DNA of 64,000 bases from Bacillota bacterium (lineage in GTDB: Bacteria > Bacillota > UBA4882 > UBA8346). Position 1 is the stretch's first letter. Each line of letters begins with the position of its first letter. The stretch is taken from NCBI GenBank assembly GCA_023410535.1, contig JAEYPR010000031.1, forward strand, positions 62,001 to 126,000, read 5' to 3'. This document shows positions 56,003 to 64,000 of this stretch, piece by piece. The position numbers and the translations under genes were made by a program. Under the pieces are notes generated by a model, which saw only the letters and a program-made list of their open reading frames with translations, had not been told where the DNA came from and made no database searches.

Positions 56003-57679
56003 ATGAAAAATTCGGGAGCTGAGATTTTGCTGGACTGTTTGCAGCGGGAAGGAGTCGAGGTTATTTTCGGGTATCCGGGCGGAAAGGTCATCCCCATTTA
56101 TGACGCGTTGTATGATTCGAAGATTCGGAATGTCCTGGCCCGGCATGAGCAAGGCGCGGTGCACGCTGCGGACGGTTATGCCCGCAGTACCGGCAAAACC
56201 GGAGTTTGCCTCGCGACCTCTGGACCCGGCGCGACCAACTTGGTCACCGGAATCGCCAATGCCTATATGGACTCCATTCCACTGGTAGCAATTACCGGTC
56301 AGGTGCCGACGTTTCAATTAGGTCGCGATTCGTTTCAAGAAGCCGATATTACCAGTATTACGCTGCCTATTACGAAACACAATTATCTTGTCACCGATAT
56401 TCATGAGTTGCCGCGCATTGTCAAAGAAGCATTTCATATTGCCAGTACCGGACGGCCGGGACCGGTTTTGATCGATATTGCCTATGATGTAACGACCGCC
56501 AAGGCCAAACTGGATTACCCGGACACACTTGATTTGCCGGGTTACAAACCGAACTATACCGGGAATGCCCGTCAAGTCAAGGAAGCGGCTGACGCAATTT
56601 TAGCAGCGAAAAAGCCTTTGCTTTATATTGGCGGCGGAGTGATCATTGCCGGGGCTGAACAAGAATTGCTCCGCTTGGCGGAACGGACCAATATACCGGT
56701 GGTGGCCACTCTGATGGGATTGGGCGGATTCCCCAGCGATCATCCGTTGTTCTTAGGGATGCTGGGGATGCATGGGACTGCTGCCGCCAATTTTGCGGTC
56801 AATGAGACGGATTTGCTGATTGCGGTCGGCGCCCGCTTTGACGACCGGGTGACCGGTAAAGTGGATGTGTTTGCGAAACACGCCAAGGTGATTCATATTG
56901 ATATTGATCCGGCCGAGATCGGTAAAAACATCCACGCGGATGTGCCGATCGTTGGCGACTGTCGCATGGTGCTGGAAATGCTGTTGGAGCGATTACCGTC
57001 CGGTGGGACGATTGGCGCGTGGAGCAAGCAAGTCAACGACTGGCAGCGGCAGTACCCGCTTTGTTATGAAGCGTCGGAGCAAAGTCTAAAGCCGCAGCGG
57101 GTGATCGAAGAGATCAGCCGGATCACCCAAGGCGAAGCAATTATCTGTACCGAAGTCGGCCAACATCAGATGTGGGTGGCGCAATATTTTAAGTTTAAAC
57201 GGCCCCGTTCGCTCGTAACCTCCGGCGGTTTAGGGACGATGGGTTTTGGTTTCCCGGCGGCCATCGGCGCGCAAATCGGCAATCCCGACAAGCTGGTCAT
57301 CGATATTGCCGGAGATGGCAGCTTTCAAATGAACATTCAGGAACTGGGCACGGCGGTTGCCAACCGGATCCCGGTTAAAGTCGTGATTATGAACAATTTT
57401 TACTTAGGCATGGTCCGGCAGTGGCAGGAGTTTTTTCAGAATAAACGCTACTCAGCCACGGTGCTTGACAGCAATCCGGACTTTGTTAAAATCGCCGAGG
57501 CATATGGGGCGAAAGGATTCCGGATCCAGAACGCCGCCGAATTGGGCCCGGTCATGGCGGAAGCGCTTCGGACTCCCGGGCCGGTGATCGTCGATTGCCG
57601 GGTGGACCGGGATGAAAACGTTCTACCGATGGTTCCGGCCAATTGCCCGTTAGACCAAATGATCGGGGTGAATCAATGA
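56003..57679 (+). CDS. ilvB: Acetolactate synthase large subunit
   Basis: 558-residue ThDP enzyme, first common step of valine/leucine/isoleucine synthesis. N-terminal [15 protein letters not shown] with the catalytic Glu in [15 protein letters not shown]. The ThDP/metal site is [14 protein letters not shown] followed by [19 protein letters not shown] precedes the ATG at 56003. It overlaps ilvN by 4 nt. Confidence 0.97.
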   Translation: MKNSGAEILLDCLQREGVEVIFGYPGGKVIPIYDALYDSKIRNVLARHEQGAVHAADGYARSTGKTGVCLATSGPGATNLVTGIANAYMDSIPLVAITGQVPTFQLGRDSFQEADITSITLPITKHNYLVTDIHELPRIVKEAFHIASTGRPGPVLIDIAYDVTTAKAKLDYPDTLDLPGYKPNYTGNARQVKEAADAILAAKKPLLYIGGGVIIAGAEQELLRLAERTNIPVVATLMGLGGFPSDHPLFLGMLGMHGTAAANFAVNETDLLIAVGARFDDRVTGKVDVFAKHAKVIHIDIDPAEIGKNIHADVPIVGDCRMVLEMLLERLPSGGTIGAWSKQVNDWQRQYPLCYEASEQSLKPQRVIEEISRITQGEAIICTEVGQHQMWVAQYFKFKRPRSLVTSGGLGTMGFGFPAAIGAQIGNPDKLVIDIAGDGSFQMNIQELGTAVANRIPVKVVIMNNFYLGMVRQWQEFFQNKRYSATVLDSNPDFVKIAEAYGAKGFRIQNAAELGPVMAEALRTPGPVIVDCRVDRDENVLPMVPANCPLDQMIGVNQ

Positions 57680-58173
57680 TGCGCCACGTAATTTCGGTTT
57701 TAGTCGTCAATCATGCCGGCGTGCTGGTCCGGGTGGCCGGTTTGTTCAGCCGGCGCGGTTTTAATATCGAAAGTATTGCGGTCGGACATTCCGAGGAACC
57801 GGATCTATCACGGATCACTATCGTGGTCGAGGCCGAGGCGGAGCAGGCCTTGGAGCAGATCATCAAACAGTTATACAAATTGATCGACGTGGTCAAAGTG
57901 AATGATCTACCGCCCCGGGAAATTGTTGAACGGGAATTGGCGCTAATCAAAGTCAACGCCAGCTCGCAGACGCGGGCCGAGATCATGCAGATCGTCGATA
58001 TCTTCCGGGCCAAGATCGTCGATGTCGCCAGCCGGTCGGTGACAGTCGAAATTACCGGGAGCGCCGAGAAAGTGGAAGCCTTGATCGGCTTGTTAAAACC
58101 GTTTGGGGTGCGGGAAATTGTTCGGACCGGTCAGATTGCCATGCAACGGGCTTCCAAGAAAACCGACAAGTAA
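57676..58173 (+). CDS. ilvN: Acetolactate synthase small (regulatory) subunit
   Basis: 165-residue subunit with an N-terminal ACT domain ([20 protein letters not shown] and [12 protein letters not shown]) that binds valine, and the conserved C-terminal domain. It starts at 57676 in an ATGATG overlapping the ilvB stop with GGGGTG upstream. A terminator ends the unit; ilvC and leu genes are not adjacent. Confidence 0.96.
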   Translation: MMRHVISVLVVNHAGVLVRVAGLFSRRGFNIESIAVGHSEEPDLSRITIVVEAEAEQALEQIIKQLYKLIDVVKVNDLPPREIVERELALIKVNASSQTRAEIMQIVDIFRAKIVDVASRSVTVEITGSAEKVEALIGLLKPFGVREIVRTGQIAMQRASKKTDK

Positions 58174-58185
58174 AATCAAATGTTA

Positions 58186-58220
58186 ACAGCTCTGGCAGAG
58201 CCATGCCAGAGCTGTTTTAT
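58186..58220 (+). terminator. Terminator of ilvBN
   Basis: ACAGCTCTGGCA-GAGCCA-TGCCAGAGCTGT followed by TTTAT: a 12-bp perfect stem. Confidence 0.88.
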
Positions 58221-58403
58221 CGTGATAGCAAGAAATTCCGTCAATTAAAAAATAGAATTCCCGAATGATTTAAAGAGGTTTTTGTTACGGTGGCGAATAA
58301 TATATCTTACAAACAAGTTAAATTCCAAAAGCTCCAAACGATGGATTTTTAACCAACAAACCAGCGTATTCGGGCAAAGTTTCTAAAAGGGATAAAGATT
58401 TCC

Positions 58404-58433
58404 TTGACAGGTTGTTCATGTATCATTTACAAT
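58404..58433 (+). promoter_or_regulatory. Promoter of the barrel-protein gene
   Basis: TTGACA (58404-58409), 18-nt spacer, TACAAT (58428-58433). It implies a leader of about 190 nt before the start at 58629, which contains a small ORF (58555-58626). Confidence 0.65.
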
Positions 58434-58554
58434 GAGATAAGAGAAAACGCCTGAAATCAAGGAATATTTTCCCAGCGCTTTTCGATAGCAACCAGTTGCA
58501 CTGAGGACAACCTGGAAACCCTCATGTAGCTTGGTTAAACAATCGAGGGGGGGT

Positions 58555-58626
58555 ATGTGGAGGATACGACGCGTTTTCAGGTGCGAGTATCAACTATCTT
58601 TTCAAAAAATAAGGAGGAAAGTTTGA
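58555..58626 (+). CDS. Possible 23-residue leader peptide
   Basis: ATG at 58555 preceded by GAGGGGGGG; 23 codons encoding a very basic peptide (MWRIRRVFRCEYQLSFQKIR, then RKV) and a TGA at 58624-58626, two bases before the barrel-protein ATG. The ribosome site of the downstream gene lies inside it. It could be a regulatory leader or chance. Confidence 0.3.
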   Translation: MWRIRRVFRCEYQLSFQKIRRKV

Positions 58627-58628
58627 GA

Positions 58629-59699
58629 ATGAAAAAGTTATTAGTTCTCGTCGTAACCGTAGCAATGTTGCTTTCGATCGCTGCGGTCTCTCTGGCGGCT
58701 GTGACCACCACCGCTGATTTCCGGTATGAAATCATCAAAGACGCTTCCAAGACTGCAAGTCAAGATGCGTGGACTGACAATGCCGATTTCCGAATCAAAT
58801 TCGCGGGCAAAGTTAGCGATACCATTGACGCTTCTTTAATGTTGAGAGCCCAAACCAAAGTGAAACCGGGAACTGCATCAGCATCTCTCTCAACGACTAC
58901 CACTTCGGTTCCTGCTTTAAACAGCAACAACCAGCCCGTATTGGATAGCAATGGGAATCCTACGTACGTTAATGTTATTAAGAGTGTCTCAGTTTCGAAC
59001 GAAGCTGCTAGCTCCATTTATGCCGACGAATTTTTCTTCAATTTCAAACAAACTTGGGGTACTGTGAAAGTCGGTGCTTTCGATTACAAAGTTCACCCGA
59101 GCCGTATCCTTGCCAAAGCTTGTGACAACAATATCTTCGTTGAAAGAAATCCGACCATGGTCACTGCTAACATCCCTATTGGCGAAACCGGGTTATACAC
59201 CGGTGGTGCTTATGTAATTGATGGTAGCTCTGATAAACTGAGAGACAATGCTTATGATTTTATGTTAGGTTACAAGTTCGGCAAAGCTGCTGGTGTTGAG
59301 TTGCATTACTACGAGACCGCTGCAAAACGGGCTAATGGTAATCTCAAGAAAACCTTCAACTATGATGCCTATTATCAAGTAACCAACACTTTCAAAGCGT
59401 ATGTTTATGGAACCGATCCGACCTACTATAATTTAAACAATAATGCGAGCAACGTAAAGTTTGAACAAGAAACTATGCTTGGTCTCTTATTCACAAAGAT
59501 TGCCGGTACTAATTTACAAGCAAGCTTTGAATACAGCATTGATGAACGTAAAGCCAGTAATACCGAATGGGATGAACATCCTTATGGTGTTCAAGCCATC
59601 TATACCTTCAAAAACAACCTGCGCTTAGAGTATGAATTGACCAATGTTAACGCTAAAAATGATGCGAAGAACCTGTTCCGGTTCCGCGTTCAATTCTAA
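58629..59699 (+). CDS. Predicted outer-membrane beta-barrel (porin-like) protein
   Basis: 356-residue exported protein. Signal peptide 1-22 (MKKLLVLVVTVAMLLSIAAV, then SLA). The mature part is made of alternating polar/hydrophobic stretches of 8-12 residues (ADFRIKFAGKV, IDASLMLRAQTKV, TWGTVKVGAFDYKV, AYDFMLGYKFG, LRLEYELTNVNA). It ends FRFRVQF, with the C-terminal Phe typical of BamA-inserted barrels. No SLH domain is present, unlike OmpM porins of Negativicutes. AGGAGG precedes the start; TTG at 58623 is an alternative. It has its own promoter and terminator, suggesting strong expression. Substrate unknown. Confidence 0.7.
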   Translation: MKKLLVLVVTVAMLLSIAAVSLAAVTTTADFRYEIIKDASKTASQDAWTDNADFRIKFAGKVSDTIDASLMLRAQTKVKPGTASASLSTTTTSVPALNSNNQPVLDSNGNPTYVNVIKSVSVSNEAASSIYADEFFFNFKQTWGTVKVGAFDYKVHPSRILAKACDNNIFVERNPTMVTANIPIGETGLYTGGAYVIDGSSDKLRDNAYDFMLGYKFGKAAGVELHYYETAAKRANGNLKKTFNYDAYYQVTNTFKAYVYGTDPTYYNLNNNASNVKFEQETMLGLLFTKIAGTNLQASFEYSIDERKASNTEWDEHPYGVQAIYTFKNNLRLEYELTNVNAKNDAKNLFRFRVQF

Positions 59700-59719
59700 T
59701 CTAAAGTTACTTACCAAGG

Positions 59720-59747
59720 GCGGGAGAGCAATCTCCCGCTTTTTTTA
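59720..59747 (+). terminator. Terminator after the barrel-protein gene
   Basis: GCGGGAGA-GCAA-TCTCCCGC followed by seven T, about 20 nt after the stop. Confidence 0.92.
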
Positions 59748-59958
59748 TTTTTCTCTTTCAAATAGGATTGACAGAGGCAAGCTGTTTGGGTAAGATACAA
59801 ATATATTCGACGGAACAAATATAATTTAATTGAATATAGAAACAATAGCTTCCCCCCTCTCTTGCGCTTTTACGCAAAGGAGGGTTTGTATTTCTAATTT
59901 GACAAAAGGTGCAAGTGTCCCACTGTCTTTGTTTTGCTAATTCCAAGGAGGTTTATTT

Positions 59959-60507
59959 ATGTTCGAAGCTAATGATTTAAAAGAAGTCTTGTTAACTGAA
60001 ACCCAGATTCGGAACCGCACCCTGGAGTTGGGACGGCAGATCACCCACGATTACGCGGGAAAAGCGCCGGTATTGGTGGGAATTATGAAAGGGGCGGTGC
60101 CGTTTTTTGCCCAATTGTTGATGGCAATCGATTTGCCCCTCTCCTATGACTTAATGGCGGTCTCCAGCTACGGCGCATCCACTAAGTCCAGCGGGACCGT
60201 ACGGATTATGAAAGACTTGGACATCAGCATTGAAAATCAAGATGTGATCATCGTTGAAGACATTGTGGACACCGGACTGACACTCAAATATTTGCAGGAG
60301 AATTTACGCTCCCGGAAGGTTAATTCCCTCAAGACTTGTACCTTACTGGACAAGCCAAGCAGGCGGAAGGCGGAGGTTGAGCCGGATTATAATGGTTTTA
60401 CCATTCCCGATGTATTCGTGGTTGGATTTGGGCTCGACTATGCGGAAAAATATCGCAATCTACCCTATATCGGAGTGTTAAAAGCAGAAGTATACGAAAA
60501 TCGTTAA
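59959..60507 (+). CDS. hpt: Hypoxanthine(-guanine) phosphoribosyltransferase
   Basis: 182-residue purine salvage enzyme. The PRPP loop is EDIVDTGLTL, with GIMKGAVPFF and the C-terminal VVGFGLDYAEKYRNLPYIG typical of HPRT. AGGAGG precedes the ATG. It stands alone, followed further on by a purine permease, together forming a salvage region. TTGACA at 59899 has no clear -10. Confidence 0.95.
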   Translation: MFEANDLKEVLLTETQIRNRTLELGRQITHDYAGKAPVLVGIMKGAVPFFAQLLMAIDLPLSYDLMAVSSYGASTKSSGTVRIMKDLDISIENQDVIIVEDIVDTGLTLKYLQENLRSRKVNSLKTCTLLDKPSRRKAEVEPDYNGFTIPDVFVVGFGLDYAEKYRNLPYIGVLKAEVYENR

Positions 60508-60934
60508 TCTCCGTGGCAAATATAACGCCTAAAACATTTTCAATAATTTTAGCGATAGATTGTGTTTGGTTTATCAGGTGAATAAATTTTGAAAACTCTC
60601 TTTTTCAATCATCTTTTCCGATGGAAAAGATGATCCAATATTTGTTTAACTTCGCTAGAAATATTGACTTGCAAGAGTGTTTTTGATACCATTAAAGCGT
60701 AATTTGCTAAAAATTAACGTTAATATTAACCCAGTGGGGCAATCCTTGCTGGGTTGATTAAATTAGGGGAAAATTGCAAATTTCTAAGGAATAAGCTTCG
60801 GGATACAATATATTGATGATACATCGGGGTTAATTACTATATAATGTACCCTTCAGGGTACATTATGGTAATTTGCATTTTTCTGATTTAGCAGGTTATT
60901 ATTAAAGGTTATCAATGAATAGAGGGGGAGTAAA
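60508..60934 (+). other. Intergenic region with three inverted repeats between hpt and the purine permease
   Basis: 427 AT-rich bases. Perfect 12-bp hairpin ATCATCTTTTCC (60608-60619) with GGAAAAGATGAT (60623-60634). AACCCAG/CTGGGTT near 60729-60755. Perfect 11-bp repeat ATAATGTACCC (60841-60851), loop TTCA, GGGTACATTAT (60856-60866), flanked by ATTAC and GTAAT. No purine-riboswitch core was recognised. The last repeat could be an operator or RNA hairpin for the permease. Confidence 0.45.
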
Positions 60935-62242
60935 ATGCTGGAGAAATTATTTAAACTAAAAGAAAATCGCACGACCGTTTCCCGGGAGATTATGGCCGGT
61001 ATCGTTACATTTATGACGATGGCTTACATTATCTTTGTTAATCCCGGAATCCTCGCCGACGCCATGGGAAAAGAGCTGTTTCCGGCTTTAGCGGTTGCCA
61101 CTTGCGTTGGCGCGGGAATTATGACGATCTGTATGGGCCTATTCACCAATTATCCATTGGCATTGGCCTCGGGAATGGGATTAAACGCCGCGGTGGCCTA
61201 CGGGTTGGTCCTGGGGATGAAATTGTCTTGGCAAACCGCCATGGGTGTGATCTTCCTAGAAGGCGTGATTGTTACCATATTGGTATTGACCCGGGTTCGC
61301 GAATGGGTAATGGATGCGATTCCAACTGATCTAAAACGGGCGATCGGCGTTGGAATCGGTTTGTTTATCGCTTTTATCGGTTTAAAGAATGCCGGTTTGG
61401 TGGTGGCCGACCCGGTAACCTTTTTAACGTTTGGTAAGATTACCGCCCAAAACGGCATTGCTTTGTTTGGTCTGTTAATCACGGCGGTTTTGATGGCGCG
61501 TCGGATCAAAGGCGCCATTTTAATCGGGATTGTTGCATCGACTATCGCGGCGATCGTTTTTCACCTCGTTAAAATACCGACAGCATATTTTAGTGCGATT
61601 AAGCCGGAATATTTTAGCACCTTTTTTCAACTCGACATTAAGTCGGCCTTTAGCTTGGTTTTGATCACGACGATCTTTTCCTTTTTGATCAGCGACTTTT
61701 TTGATACTATGGGAACTGTCGTCGCGGTCGGCGAAGAAGCTGGTTTTGTGACCAAAGACGGAAAAGTGCCGCGTTTACGCAATGTGCTGTTAATTGATTC
61801 CTTAGCTGCCATATGCGGCGGGTTGTTTGGTTGCAGTTCGATTACGACATATATTGAAAGTGCTTCCGGTGTCGGTGAAGGCGGCCGGACGGGTTTAACA
61901 TCGGTGGTCACCGGTATCCTCTTTTTCCTGGCGATTTTTTTAGCGCCGCTCATTGGGGTCGTTCCCGGGTACGCCACCGCGCCGGCTTTAATCGTGGTCG
62001 GTTTCTTAATGTTAGCGGTTGTTAAAAATATCAATTGGGATGACCTGACCATTTCAATCCCGGCTTCCCTGACCATTATCATGATTCCGTTAACTTATAG
62101 CATTTCCAAAGGAATTGGTTACGGCTTCATTTCTTATGTATTGATCAAATTGTTCAGCGGGAAAGGGAAGGATGTCCATCCGCTGATGTATATTACTTCG
62201 ATCTTCTTTGTGATTGACTTCTTCTTAGCCAGCCGGATGTAA
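60935..62242 (+). CDS. NCS2-family purine permease (PbuG/PbuO-type)
   Basis: 435-residue proton-coupled nucleobase transporter of the AzgA/PbuG group with about 12 membrane segments. Signatures: GIVTFMTMAYIIFVNPGIL near the N-terminus, MGLNAAVAYG, DFFDTMGTVVAVG and SSITTYIESASGV. Likely substrates are guanine, hypoxanthine or adenine. GGGGGAG precedes the ATG. hpt upstream would use the imported base. Confidence 0.93.
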   Translation: MLEKLFKLKENRTTVSREIMAGIVTFMTMAYIIFVNPGILADAMGKELFPALAVATCVGAGIMTICMGLFTNYPLALASGMGLNAAVAYGLVLGMKLSWQTAMGVIFLEGVIVTILVLTRVREWVMDAIPTDLKRAIGVGIGLFIAFIGLKNAGLVVADPVTFLTFGKITAQNGIALFGLLITAVLMARRIKGAILIGIVASTIAAIVFHLVKIPTAYFSAIKPEYFSTFFQLDIKSAFSLVLITTIFSFLISDFFDTMGTVVAVGEEAGFVTKDGKVPRLRNVLLIDSLAAICGGLFGCSSITTYIESASGVGEGGRTGLTSVVTGILFFLAIFLAPLIGVVPGYATAPALIVVGFLMLAVVKNINWDDLTISIPASLTIIMIPLTYSISKGIGYGFISYVLIKLFSGKGKDVHPLMYITSIFFVIDFFLASRM

Positions 62243-62273
62243 CCCATACCGTTTAAAAGAAGAATTCATTTAA

Positions 62274-62302
62274 TTAAACCCTGCTTAATGCAGGGTTTTT
62301 TT
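62274..62302 (+). terminator. Terminator after the purine permease
   Basis: AAACCCTGC-TTAAT-GCAGGGTTT followed by five T. Confidence 0.88.
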
Positions 62303-62347
62303 GTTAAAGGGAATAAAGGGTTCAATGTCAAATATAATCACTAGAGA

Positions 62348-62548
62348 GTCGTCCACCCCGACTGGTCGGGGCAAGCGAAGGAATGAAAACGGTGGTGCCA
62401 ATCTCGTCCAGCCGTATACGACAGGGCTAAGGTTATTAAGATCATTCGAAAGCTCCTCCAGGGTTCGGTAAAACTTCGAAGCACCACCCAGCCCGGAAGG
62501 GCTTGAGACCGGTTTTCAACTTAGCCCTGACCTTCAGTCTGGGCGGAC
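62348..62548 (+). ncRNA. Structured RNA-like element, copy B (before cdaA)
   Basis: 201-nt element with terminal stem GTC-(GT)-CC / GG-(CG)-GAC. It contains CCCCGAC/GTCGGGG and GCAAGCGAAGGAATGAAAAC. An 8-bp pair GGTGGTGC/GCACCACC and a 10-bp perfect pair CAGGGCTAAG (62423-62432) with CTTAGCCCTG (62520-62529) follow. It shares most blocks with copy A, but several stems differ in sequence while still pairing. A TATAAT at 62333-62338 would place a transcript start at or near its first base. It ends about 100 nt before cdaA and has no terminator after it. Family unknown to me. Confidence 0.55.
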
Positions 62549-62646
62549 AGAAGCGCGTTCAGTGTATTTTCTAGGTAGCATTGGCTAATAACTATGAATT
62601 ATTTAAATTAAGAATACTAAGACTGTCCGAAAATTTGGAGAGGGTG

Positions 62647-63459
62647 GTGAGAACTTTGGCCAAATTTACATCTTTCATCGATATTTTATTGGTTATCGTC
62701 ATCATCATCCAGGCTTTCAAGATCATGCGTGGCACCAAGGGTATTTTGCTTTTAAACGGAATTGTCATTTTGTATTTATTGTATATCCTCAGTTCCTCAT
62801 TGGATTTTCGTTGGTTAAGCACCTTGTTGAACTGGATTATGATGATGCTGATTGTGGCCATCCCGATTATCTTCCAGAATGAACTGAAGCGGGCCTTGGA
62901 GTCGTTAGGGCACAAAAATCCGCTGATCAAGTGGTTCTTAAAACCTCAGCCGATTGAGTCCAAATGTATTGATATCGTGACCCAGGCGGCCCAGAAACTC
63001 GCGCAAACCAAAACCGGCGCCTTAATTGTCTTTGAACGGGAAGACCCGTTGACCGTTGTCGGTGATTCCGGTTCGGTAATTGACGGGGTGGTCAACGGAG
63101 TACTGGTGGAACAGTTATTTTATCCGAATTCGCCGTTGCACGATGGAGCGATTTTGATCAGGGGAAACCGGATTTTAGCGGCAGGTTGTTTCTTGCCGTT
63201 GGATAACGGCTTGTATTTACCCCAGGAGTTGGGTAGCCGGCACCGGGCGGGGTTGAGTTTATCGGCGCAATCCGATGCGTTAATCGTGATCGTGTCGGAG
63301 GAGACCGGTCAGATCGCATTGGCCCACCGGGGTAGTTTGGAGCGAAATTTATCTTCTGAGCTTTTACGGAGCAAGTTATATGATTTGACCCGGCAGTCTG
63401 GGGAGAGTGGTCTCCCTCCGGTCAACCGGTCGCCGGAAACGAAAACGGAGGTTCGTTGA
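62647..63459 (+). CDS. cdaA: Diadenylate cyclase CdaA
   Basis: About 270-residue membrane enzyme making c-di-AMP from two ATP, controlling potassium and wall homeostasis. Three N-terminal membrane segments, then a DAC domain with PLHDGAILI and SRHRAGLS. I chose GTG at 62647 (GGAG 6 nt upstream), giving the length of Bacillus CdaA (273). The frame is open to TTG at 62581. Unusually, the regulator gene cdaR does not follow; the next gene is an FAD-dependent protein. Confidence 0.93.
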   Translation: MRTLAKFTSFIDILLVIVIIIQAFKIMRGTKGILLLNGIVILYLLYILSSSLDFRWLSTLLNWIMMMLIVAIPIIFQNELKRALESLGHKNPLIKWFLKPQPIESKCIDIVTQAAQKLAQTKTGALIVFEREDPLTVVGDSGSVIDGVVNGVLVEQLFYPNSPLHDGAILIRGNRILAAGCFLPLDNGLYLPQELGSRHRAGLSLSAQSDALIVIVSEETGQIALAHRGSLERNLSSELLRSKLYDLTRQSGESGLPPVNRSPETKTEVR

Positions 63460-63462
63460 TCA

Positions 63463-64000
63463 ATGTGGCTCCAGTTATCCCAATTTAAAACGTTATTGGA
63501 TTTTGACGAGAGCGGGCTAGCCAAGCTGGTTGCGCAATCACTGAAACTACCGGAAGCCGCGATCCGCGATTTGGCGATTCGACGCAAATCATTGGACGCC
63601 CGCAAAGAACCGGTCTTTGTTTATACCCTGGTTTTTCAGGTTGAATACAGTCCCTATGAACTTGAAGCATTGCTTGTCAAGACTGCCAATTTGGAAGTGT
63701 ATGAACCGCAGGCGTTGCCGGCTCTCGCCCAGTGTACTCCGGTCGCGCGGCAATTCCGTCCGGTAATTATCGGAGCCGGACCGGCGGGATTATTTGCCGG
63801 TTTTCGCTTGGCGGTCGCCGGTTGGCAGCCGATCATCCTGGAGCGGGGCGACGGGCTTGAAGATCGGGTTGCCAAGGTCACCCGTTTTTGGGACCGGGGG
63901 GAGTTAGACCCGGAGTCCAATATTCAATACGGAATCGGGGGCGCCGGAACGTTCTCCGACGGGAAACTGACCACGCGGATCAAGGACCCGCGGATTCAGG
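63463..64000 (+). CDS. FAD-dependent oxidoreductase, C-terminus cut off by window end
   Basis: First 179 residues of a predicted FAD/NAD(P)-binding protein (COG2509-type, uncharacterised). An N-terminal domain of about 100 residues precedes the dinucleotide loop IIGAGPAGLFAGFRLA. The following ERGDGLEDRVAKVTRFW and GGAGTFSDGKLTTR are typical of this group, found next to cdaA/glmM in several Clostridia. It starts 3 nt after cdaA with GGAGG upstream. Function unknown. Confidence 0.8.
   Translation, partial: MWLQLSQFKTLLDFDESGLAKLVAQSLKLPEAAIRDLAIRRKSLDARKEPVFVYTLVFQVEYSPYELEALLVKTANLEVYEPQALPALAQCTPVARQFRPVIIGAGPAGLFAGFRLAVAGWQPIILERGDGLEDRVAKVTRFWDRGELDPESNIQYGIGGAGTFSDGKLTTRIKDPRIQ

Noticed and set aside
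59851..59890. Hairpin CCCTC...GAGGG upstream of hpt as a terminator
   Set aside because: The stem is interrupted and the T-tract is weak; the strong terminator of the previous gene already lies at 59720-59747.
60508..60934. Purine riboswitch before the permease
   Set aside because: The conserved loop and junction sequences (TATAA ... GTTTC-TACC type) are not seen; only hairpins are present.
62408..62432. AGCCGTATACG in copy B as group II intron domain V
   Set aside because: Domain V needs a hairpin whose second strand (GTACGGTT-type) follows within about 20 nt; none is present, nor is there a reverse transcriptase gene.
62303..62646. c-di-AMP (ydaO-type) riboswitch before cdaA
   Set aside because: The conserved ydaO core was not found; the sequence instead matches the copy before ilvB.

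Overview
The window is about 64 kb of chromosome centred on a bacterial replication origin. The dnaA-dnaN-yaaA-recF-gyrB block and the rpmH-rnpA-yidD-yidC-jag-mnmE-mnmG-rsmG-parA-parB block diverge from it. Almost all genes before about 27.2 kb are on the minus strand and most after it are on the plus strand, as expected for two outward replichores. The gene set points to a spore-forming member of the Bacillota: spoVT, spoVG with a sigma-H-type promoter, a SleB/CwlJ-type hydrolase, RemB, the long SRP RNA, GSI-alpha glutamine synthetase with a MerR/GlnR partner, and a tandem glycine riboswitch. A predicted SLH-less outer-membrane-type beta-barrel protein with a C-terminal Phe suggests a diderm lineage such as Limnochordia or relatives. 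That placement is inference.

Layout. 1-3.0 kb: HtrA protease (cut by the window edge), a methyltransferase and a phosphohexomutase. 3.4-7.1 kb: a small unknown protein, spoVT, and an O-antigen-ligase-like protein with TPRs. 7.2-17.4 kb: the mfd/pth/rplY/glmU/spoVG/ispE locus. It resembles the Bacillus order, but no prs or purR is present; a GntR regulator and a nucleotidyltransferase-like protein sit in their neighbourhood. 17.7-18.9 kb: SRP RNA, two tRNA-Ser and tadA. 19-27.2 kb: an EamA transporter and the gyrB-to-dnaA cluster. 27.5-41.5 kb: rpmH to parB, then larB-larC, a DUF4446 protein, an M23 peptidase and a bactofilin. Two parS sites lie in and just after parB. 41.9-49 kb: glnA, its regulator, a lytic transglycosylase, and riboswitch-controlled gcvT-gcvPA-gcvPB. 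49-53.2 kb: cell-wall and small membrane proteins. 53.5-58.2 kb: ilvD and ilvBN. 58.5-64 kb: the barrel protein, hpt, a purine permease, cdaA and an FAD-dependent protein cut by the window end.

The most unusual content is non-coding or duplicated. (i) Two arrays of DnaA-box-like 9-mers are phased at exactly 21 bp (two helical turns), at 24.26-24.40 kb and 41.60-41.77 kb. A third DnaA-box cluster lies at 44.7-44.8 kb, and an unrelated AT-rich array with a 21-bp period follows ilvD. (ii) Two copies of an approximately 200-nt structured element lie before ilvB and before cdaA, with a 70-nt version after the O-antigen-ligase-like gene. All three share a terminal stem with an identical internal-loop layout. 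(iii) Two full-length mnmG genes lie in tandem, the first departing from the family at several positions that are normally invariant. gcvH is absent from the gcv operon and cdaR is absent next to cdaA.

All calls come from reading the sequence and from family knowledge. No database search was possible.
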